Positions 59,065 to 64,000 of a DNA stretch of 64,000 nucleotides are shown here, piece after piece. The stretch is from Pseudomonas fluorescens. GTDB lineage: Bacteria > Pseudomonadota > Gammaproteobacteria > Pseudomonadales > Pseudomonadaceae. The notes beneath the pieces were generated by a model. It ran no database searches. It saw only the letters and a list, made by a program, of their open reading frames with translations, and had not been told where the DNA came from. Each line of letters starts with the position of its first letter. Position 1 is the first letter of the stretch. The DNA lies in contig NZ_CABVHU010000010.1 of the NCBI RefSeq assembly GCF_902497855.1, forward strand, positions 1-64,000. Direction: 5' to 3'. The position numbers and the translations under genes are program-made.

Positions 59065-61665
59065 ATGTCCAGCCAACTGCCCACCTTCTTCGACCACAGC
59101 CGGCACACACTCAGCGTCCACAAATTCGACGCCACCCTCGACGTCCTGGCCTTCCACGGCGAAGAACAACTCAGCCAGCCCTTCCACTACGGCATCGAAT
59201 TCACCTGCACCGAACAGGACATCGCCGCCGACCAGCTGCTCAATCGCGACGCCCGTTTCAGCCTGCACGCCCCACCGCGCAAGCCCAGCTTCCTGACCCG
59301 GGACCTCCCGATCAAACCGCTGCGCACCCTGCACGGCGTGGTCACCGGCTTTAAGCGCCTGTCCGGCTCCATCGACGAAGCCCGCTACGAAATCACCCTG
59401 CAACCACGCCTGGCCTTGCTCGCCCGCGGCCAGCAGTTCCGCCTCTATCGACACCAGTCCGTGCCGGAAATCGTCGAACACATCCTGCGCAGCCGCCACG
59501 ATTTTCGCGGCGAGGATTTTTTCTTCAAGCTCACGCGCAAGTACCCCAGGCGCCTGCAAGTCATGCAATACGGCGAAAGCGACCTGGCCTTCATCGCCCG
59601 GCTGCTGGCCGAAGTCGGCATCTGGTACCGCTTCACCAGCGACGAACGCCTGCACCTCGACGTCGTCGAATTCCACGACGACCAACTGCATTACCAGTCC
59701 GGCATCCAGCTGCCTTGCCACTCACCGGCCGGCCTGAGCAGCAGCGAGCAGGACGGCGTCTGGGCCTTGCAAACCCAACACCAGGTAGTCGAACGCCAGG
59801 TCAATATCCGCACCTACCAGCACCGCGACGCCTACGCCCACCTGGACGGCGAGATCGACCACACCCGCGGCGCGACCACCACCTACGGCGAGGCCTACCA
59901 CTACGCCGAACCCTACACCGCCCTCGGCGACCGCTATCAATTCTACGAAGACCTGCCACCGGAAACCGGCTACTTCTACGCCCGCCTGCAACACGAACGC
60001 TACCTCAACGACCAGACCCGCCTCAGCGGCACCAGCAGCAGCGCGACCCTGGCCCCGGGCCAGGTGCTGAAAATCACCGGCGGCGCGCCCCAGGCCTTCG
60101 CCCGCGGCACGGTCATCACCCACCTCAGCACCCGCGCCGCCCGCGACGCCAGCTTCGAAGCCCGGTTCCAGGCCATCCCCTATTCGGAAAGCGTGTGCTT
60201 CCGCCCACCGCTGCAGCCCAAACCGCAGATCGCCGGCACGATCCCGGCCCGGGTCAGCAACCCGCAAAAACACGACCCCTACGCCGAAATCGACGTCGAA
60301 GGGCGCTACTGCGTGCAGTTCCTGTTCGACCGCGACACCTGGAAACCCGGCGAGGAAAGCATGTGGCTGCGCCTGGCCCGGCCCTACGCCGGCGACACCC
60401 ACGGCCTGCATTTGCCGCTGATCGCCGGCACCGAAGTGGCCGTGGCCTTCGAACAGGGCGATCCGGACCGCCCCTACATCGCCCACGCCCTGCACGACAG
60501 CGAACACCGCGACCACGTGACCCTGCGTGCGCGCAATTACAAGCGCAACGTGCTGCGCACGCCGGCCAACAACAAGCTGAGGATGGAGGACACAAGGGGC
60601 AAAGAGCACGTCAAGCTGAGTACCGAGCACAGTGGCAAGAGCCAGCTGAATCTGGGGCATCTGGTCGATGCCGAGCAGCAGAGGCGGGGTGAAGGGTTTG
60701 AACTGCGCACCGATGGGTGGGGGTCGATTCGGGCGGGGAAGGGGCTGTTCATCAGTGCTAATGAACAGCCGAAAGCGCAGGGCGAAACGCTCGGCATGAA
60801 TGAAGCTCTGGCGCAACTGGAAGAGGCATTACAACGTGTGCAAGGGTTAGCCCGTAACGCCGTAGTGGCAGGGGGGCTGGAGGCGGATGAGACCGTGCCC
60901 AAGCAGCTGAAGGCCGCGTTGGGGCAATTGAAAGAGGCCGGCTTGCTCGTCTCGGCCCCTGCCGGCGTGGCGCTGGTAACGCCAGCGCATATGCAGTTGG
61001 CGGCTGGTCAGACCCTTAGCGCAGTGAGCAACAACACTGACTTTAGTGTGCTCAAGCGTCTTACGGTGACGGCAGGTCAAGCCATTGGCCTGTTCGCGCA
61101 AAAGCTCGGGTTGAAGTTAATTGCCAACCAAGGCGCTGTAACGATCCAGGCACAGAACGACCGCCTTGAACTGTTGGCCAGGCAAGGTCTGGACATCAGC
61201 AGCACCGAGGACGAAATCCGCATCACTGCGAAAAAGAAAATCACCCTCAACGTTGGCAGCAACTACATCACCCTCGATCCCTATCGCATTGAGATTGGCT
61301 CACCCGGTGAAGTCGAGATCAAGTCTCCACACTTCGATTACGTCCCGTCGGCGGGCAGATTGAAAACTGCGCTCTCACCATTGGCCGATCCGTTGGCCGA
61401 TATGCCCAACAGGCTGCTGTTGAACTTCTACGATGCTGCGGCCAAGCCCATTGCAGACGTGCCTTATACCCTGACGTTCGACAATGGCCTGGTGCTGCAA
61501 GGGATGCTGGACGAGCAAGGTCACGCTCTGCACAGCCCGGTTCCGGATAAGCCGGCGCGTGTGCAGTACCAACTTCCCGAGCCTGGACCGGATCAGCCTT
61601 GGCCTTCCTATGACTTGTTACTACAGCATTCGATTGGTGAACCCGCTGAAATGGAAAAAGTATGA
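59065..61665 (+). CDS. vgrG: T6SS spike protein VgrG
   Basis: This is an 866-residue VgrG protein. The gp27-like part spans about 5-370. The gp5-like OB domain is near 400-480 (Y-C-V-Q-F-L-F-D, then W-L-R-L-A-R-P-Y-A). A DUF2345 beta-helix region spans about 600-760. A C-terminal extension of about 85 residues looks like a transthyretin-type beta-sandwich (L-N-F-Y-D-A-A-A-K-P-I-A-D-V-P-Y-T-L). The ATG at 59065 follows GGAGGGG; a GTG two codons earlier is the alternative. Codon use changes after about 60580, where GC drops. The extension probably loads the effector encoded next (4-bp overlap). Confidence 0.94.
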   Translation: MSSQLPTFFDHSRHTLSVHKFDATLDVLAFHGEEQLSQPFHYGIEFTCTEQDIAADQLLNRDARFSLHAPPRKPSFLTRDLPIKPLRTLHGVVTGFKRLSGSIDEARYEITLQPRLALLARGQQFRLYRHQSVPEIVEHILRSRHDFRGEDFFFKLTRKYPRRLQVMQYGESDLAFIARLLAEVGIWYRFTSDERLHLDVVEFHDDQLHYQSGIQLPCHSPAGLSSSEQDGVWALQTQHQVVERQVNIRTYQHRDAYAHLDGEIDHTRGATTTYGEAYHYAEPYTALGDRYQFYEDLPPETGYFYARLQHERYLNDQTRLSGTSSSATLAPGQVLKITGGAPQAFARGTVITHLSTRAARDASFEARFQAIPYSESVCFRPPLQPKPQIAGTIPARVSNPQKHDPYAEIDVEGRYCVQFLFDRDTWKPGEESMWLRLARPYAGDTHGLHLPLIAGTEVAVAFEQGDPDRPYIAHALHDSEHRDHVTLRARNYKRNVLRTPANNKLRMEDTRGKEHVKLSTEHSGKSQLNLGHLVDAEQQRRGEGFELRTDGWGSIRAGKGLFISANEQPKAQGETLGMNEALAQLEEALQRVQGLARNAVVAGGLEADETVPKQLKAALGQLKEAGLLVSAPAGVALVTPAHMQLAAGQTLSAVSNNTDFSVLKRLTVTAGQAIGLFAQKLGLKLIANQGAVTIQAQNDRLELLARQGLDISSTEDEIRITAKKKITLNVGSNYITLDPYRIEIGSPGEVEIKSPHFDYVPSAGRLKTALSPLADPLADMPNRLLLNFYDAAAKPIADVPYTLTFDNGLVLQGMLDEQGHALHSPVPDKPARVQYQLPEPGPDQPWPSYDLLLQHSIGEPAEMEKV

Positions 61666-63119
61666 ATCAGGAACTGCAAAACGCCATGGCGTTCTACGAG
61701 TCTGCTCCGCAGGACGCTTATTCAGGAGTCGAGGGGAAATGGCTTTGGCTGTGGGAAGTGTTACAGGGGGATTTCCATGAAAATCCGACCACGGCACAAA
61801 CTGTCACTGGAACGTTGATTTTCATGATTCCCCTAGTGGATCAGATCGGCGATGTGCGTGATTTGGTTGCGAATTGTCGAAAAATTAACAAGGACAGCAG
61901 CGATACCTGGAGTTGGGTAGCGTTGATATTAACGCTTATCGGGTTGTTTCCGACATTGGGGTCGTTACTGAAAGGTTGTCTTAAAATTATCGTTTTTTCT
62001 GTTCGGAAGTACCTTTTCAAAGCCCTGAAGCCTGCGCCGCGCATCGATGGGGCTGTGCTTGATCAGGCGATGCTTCTATTAAATCGTTACTTGTACCATC
62101 CAGCAGTAAAGAAAGTCCTAGTATCAATGAAAGTTTACAATCCATGTCATTATCTGGCTGGGAAACTGAATGAGTTAAATAGGAGCCTGTCCGTACAGGG
62201 GCTGTTGGCACGACTGGATGAGCTTATGCGGGTCACGCGTCAGTTGTTTAATTTCGTCATGAAGTTCGGGCCGGATGCATTGGGCATCCGGATAGAGCGA
62301 CTCTGGACAATCATAATGGATGTCAGAAAGAAGGCTGATGAAGGCCTGGCAAAGGCATTGCGCCCGGCGCAGGACTATCTCGACCAGATCATCAATCGCC
62401 TTCGGGTCGAAGGGGATAATGCCTACCGTGCGCGGCCAGGTAACAATTCACATGTGCTGGGGCAGCGTCAGGACGCTGAGTTGGAGTTGATTAAGCAGAA
62501 AAAGCCGGATTGGGTAGATGAAGTGAAGAGTTTGAGCTATCCAGCCTTGGAAAAACTTCCGTCAAAGTCGTTGAGTCATATTGCCGAAGGCTGGCCAGAT
62601 ATCAGTGCAACCTCCAAGCACAACGGTTTGAAGGGGGCATTCAAAACCTTCGATAAATCCATGCACGCGGCCAAAGTTTCGCCCGGCGAGCGACTCTACC
62701 GAGTTCTGGACCCAAGTTCCGGGGACAACAGCATTTGCTGGATGCGCGAGGGCGAGTTCACGGTCCTGCAGTCAAAAAGCCAGTGGCGGCGCGAATTCGC
62801 GGTATGGAAGCACTGGAACGAGAATGGTGAGTACGTCATCTATACCGTGCCACCAGGCAAACCGCTCCAGGTTTGGGAAGGACGTGCCGGGACCCAGGTA
62901 CTCAAACCAAATCCTAGCTACAAGTTAGAGGGCGGACGGCAGCAGATTGTGCTCAATCCAGATGATCTAAATCCTAAGTTTATAGCTCCCCGGCAAAAAA
63001 CCGGTTGGGGGTATGACGATGGTATTGGCGATTCGAACCTTGACCCGATCAAGCCATTCTTGGGCCTGCCTGAGTTAACCCATAAATGGCGTTTACCTGA
63101 CACTAGGAAGGAGCCTTGA
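61662..63119 (+). CDS. Probable T6SS effector with membrane segments, toxin domain unassigned
   Basis: This 485-residue protein overlaps vgrG by 4 bp. The N-terminal 110 residues contain a pre-toxin membrane region typical of T6SS cargo (T-G-T-L-I-F-M-I-P-L-V-D-Q-I-G-D-V-R-D, then W-S-W-V-A-L-I-L-T-L-I-G-L-F-P). A helical linker follows to about 270. The C-terminal domain, about 330-485, starts E-R-L-Y-R-V-L-D-P and includes W-K-H-W-N-E-N-G-E-Y-V-I-Y-T and G-G-R-Q-Q-I-V-L-N. The R-x-x-R and later Gln/Glu pattern might fit an ADP-ribosyltransferase fold, but this is weak. Lower GC than the T6SS core supports recent transfer. Confidence 0.72.
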   Translation: MNQELQNAMAFYESAPQDAYSGVEGKWLWLWEVLQGDFHENPTTAQTVTGTLIFMIPLVDQIGDVRDLVANCRKINKDSSDTWSWVALILTLIGLFPTLGSLLKGCLKIIVFSVRKYLFKALKPAPRIDGAVLDQAMLLLNRYLYHPAVKKVLVSMKVYNPCHYLAGKLNELNRSLSVQGLLARLDELMRVTRQLFNFVMKFGPDALGIRIERLWTIIMDVRKKADEGLAKALRPAQDYLDQIINRLRVEGDNAYRARPGNNSHVLGQRQDAELELIKQKKPDWVDEVKSLSYPALEKLPSKSLSHIAEGWPDISATSKHNGLKGAFKTFDKSMHAAKVSPGERLYRVLDPSSGDNSICWMREGEFTVLQSKSQWRREFAVWKHWNENGEYVIYTVPPGKPLQVWEGRAGTQVLKPNPSYKLEGGRQQIVLNPDDLNPKFIAPRQKTGWGYDDGIGDSNLDPIKPFLGLPELTHKWRLPDTRKEP

Positions 63120-63120
63120 A

Positions 63121-64000
63121 ATGGCTATTTTGCACCCTCTTGAATGCTACTTGCTGGAAAGTTTTAGCTCCCCCGAGCACTTCGCGGCTACCCGCGATGC
63201 AATCATCGACTGGATTGACGCCCACGAAAAGGCCTACGCTCGCTTGCAACACCAACTCGACCCGCGCCAGCGCAACAAACCGCAATGGCAGCAAGGCGAT
63301 GTCGTCTGGGGAAGCCGCGTGCTGCCCAATATCCGTCCAGATCGGGACTTCTATATCAAAGCCTATATCCAGCGAGTCAACAACGACCCGCTGGCATTCA
63401 AGGCAGGTCATGCCATGAACTCCAACAACCGTGGCATCAGCGAGTTCTGGGACGGCTGGATGACCGAAGAAGAACAAGAGCGCATCTCGCTAACGCAAGA
63501 CCGGGCTACGGAGCTGGATTCTCGGTTGGGGGCAACTGCTGGAGGGCGTTGGGATGAAGGTGATTTGACCTATAACGGACAGGATAGGGTTTATCGACTT
63601 GATGAGTTGCCTCAGCGTATTCCGCGTTACGAGCTGGATTTCAGCGTGCGCATCGAAAAGGATGAGCAGCCTAAACATATTGGTATTTACCTACCAGATG
63701 AAGATTTTGCAGCTGCACACTTGCTGTATCCCACTGAGTGGGTTGAGGGAGAAGAACAAGTCCGGCGCGGCGTAAGACGTAGCACTTGGATCAATCCTGA
63801 TACTGGTAAGCGTGACTACGACTGGGAAGACTACGAGAGGGTTAAAACCGGTTGGACACTGATCCGCCGCGTAGAAGACGAATTCATCGACGTACCCGAA
63901 CGAGGCTTCTTCCCTAAGGGTGAACCGGACGAACTGTACACCTGGCCCGAGCGCGAAGCGCAGTTCATCAGACGGGATAGTGTCTTTATCACGGCTATGT
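63121..64000 (+). CDS. Probable effector-immunity protein, partial at window end
   Basis: An open frame of 293 codons starts at the ATG at 63121, one base after the effector stop, with AAGGAGC upstream. It has no stop before the window ends. The protein begins M-A-I-L-H-P-L-E-C-Y-L-L-E-S, is acidic and rich in Trp and Tyr (F-W-D-G-W-M-T-E-E-E, and Y-D-W-E-D-Y), and has no signal or membrane segment. Position directly after an effector gene suggests it neutralises that toxin in the producing cell. Its length is large for an immunity protein. An adaptor or accessory role is the alternative. Confidence 0.6.
   Translation, partial: MAILHPLECYLLESFSSPEHFAATRDAIIDWIDAHEKAYARLQHQLDPRQRNKPQWQQGDVVWGSRVLPNIRPDRDFYIKAYIQRVNNDPLAFKAGHAMNSNNRGISEFWDGWMTEEEQERISLTQDRATELDSRLGATAGGRWDEGDLTYNGQDRVYRLDELPQRIPRYELDFSVRIEKDEQPKHIGIYLPDEDFAAAHLLYPTEWVEGEEQVRRGVRRSTWINPDTGKRDYDWEDYERVKTGWTLIRRVEDEFIDVPERGFFPKGEPDELYTWPEREAQFIRRDSVFITAM

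Overview
The window reads as chromosome of a fluorescent Pseudomonas (Pseudomonas fluorescens group). The evidence is high-GC coding sequence with Pseudomonas codon use, many pseudomonad REP elements of the type TGTAGGAGC..GCTCCTACA, and gene families typical of that group. Fifty-three protein genes are supported, including two short ones (52 and 41 aa) and one cut by the right edge. No rRNA, tRNA, transposase or CRISPR array was seen.

Positions 1-33350 form a large organosulfur-scavenging region. It holds five SsuA-like binding proteins, two sulfonate-type permease/ATPase pairs, three flavin-dependent (LLM-class) monooxygenases, an acyl-CoA-dehydrogenase-like (SfnB/DszC-type) oxygenase, a TauD-like dioxygenase, a peroxiredoxin, two TonB-dependent receptors, a molybdopterin S/N-oxide reductase with an orphan TOBE/Mop protein, a secreted amine oxidase with a secreted RidA protein, a class II aldolase, a LysR regulator, and a thiol dioxygenase next to a four-domain rhodanese. 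At least seven transcription units across 365-40701 share one promoter layout: a 16-bp AT-rich box (core ATTANSTTAK), 10 bp, a -35 like TTCACA, 17-18 bp, and a -10. Four minus-strand units carry a second conserved motif, ACCGACCCC-N3/4-CCAGGYGGAGGC. In the three that also have the box, this motif would lie at the very 5' end of the mRNA.

Positions 33650-34160 encode the strangest protein here: 167 residues with 69 Met and 16 Cys, built from two tandem copies. I regard it as the best candidate for something undescribed, such as a sulfur store, an oxidant sink or a Cu(I) binder. Positions 34285-39635 hold an XRE-cupin regulator coupled to a 52-aa protein, a fused ATPase-permease of the betaine type with its binding protein, and a homocysteine S-methyltransferase. 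Positions 39637-47354 hold a LysR regulator divergent from an amino-acid ABC transporter operon. That operon continues into a second thiol dioxygenase and a 918-aa fusion of four rhodanese domains with a PLP-dependent C-S lyase. TonB-ExbB-ExbD follows (47487-49520) and may energise the sulfur-region receptors.

From 49849 to the right edge is part of a type VI secretion cluster: tssB, tssC, tssK, tssL, an OmpA-domain membrane protein, hcp, clpV and vgrG. These are followed by a lower-GC cargo pair, a probable effector and a probable immunity gene cut by the window end. Taken together, the left 49 kb appears to import organosulfur compounds, oxidise them to release sulfite, and handle thiols and persulfides. 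The right end is an unrelated antibacterial weapon.
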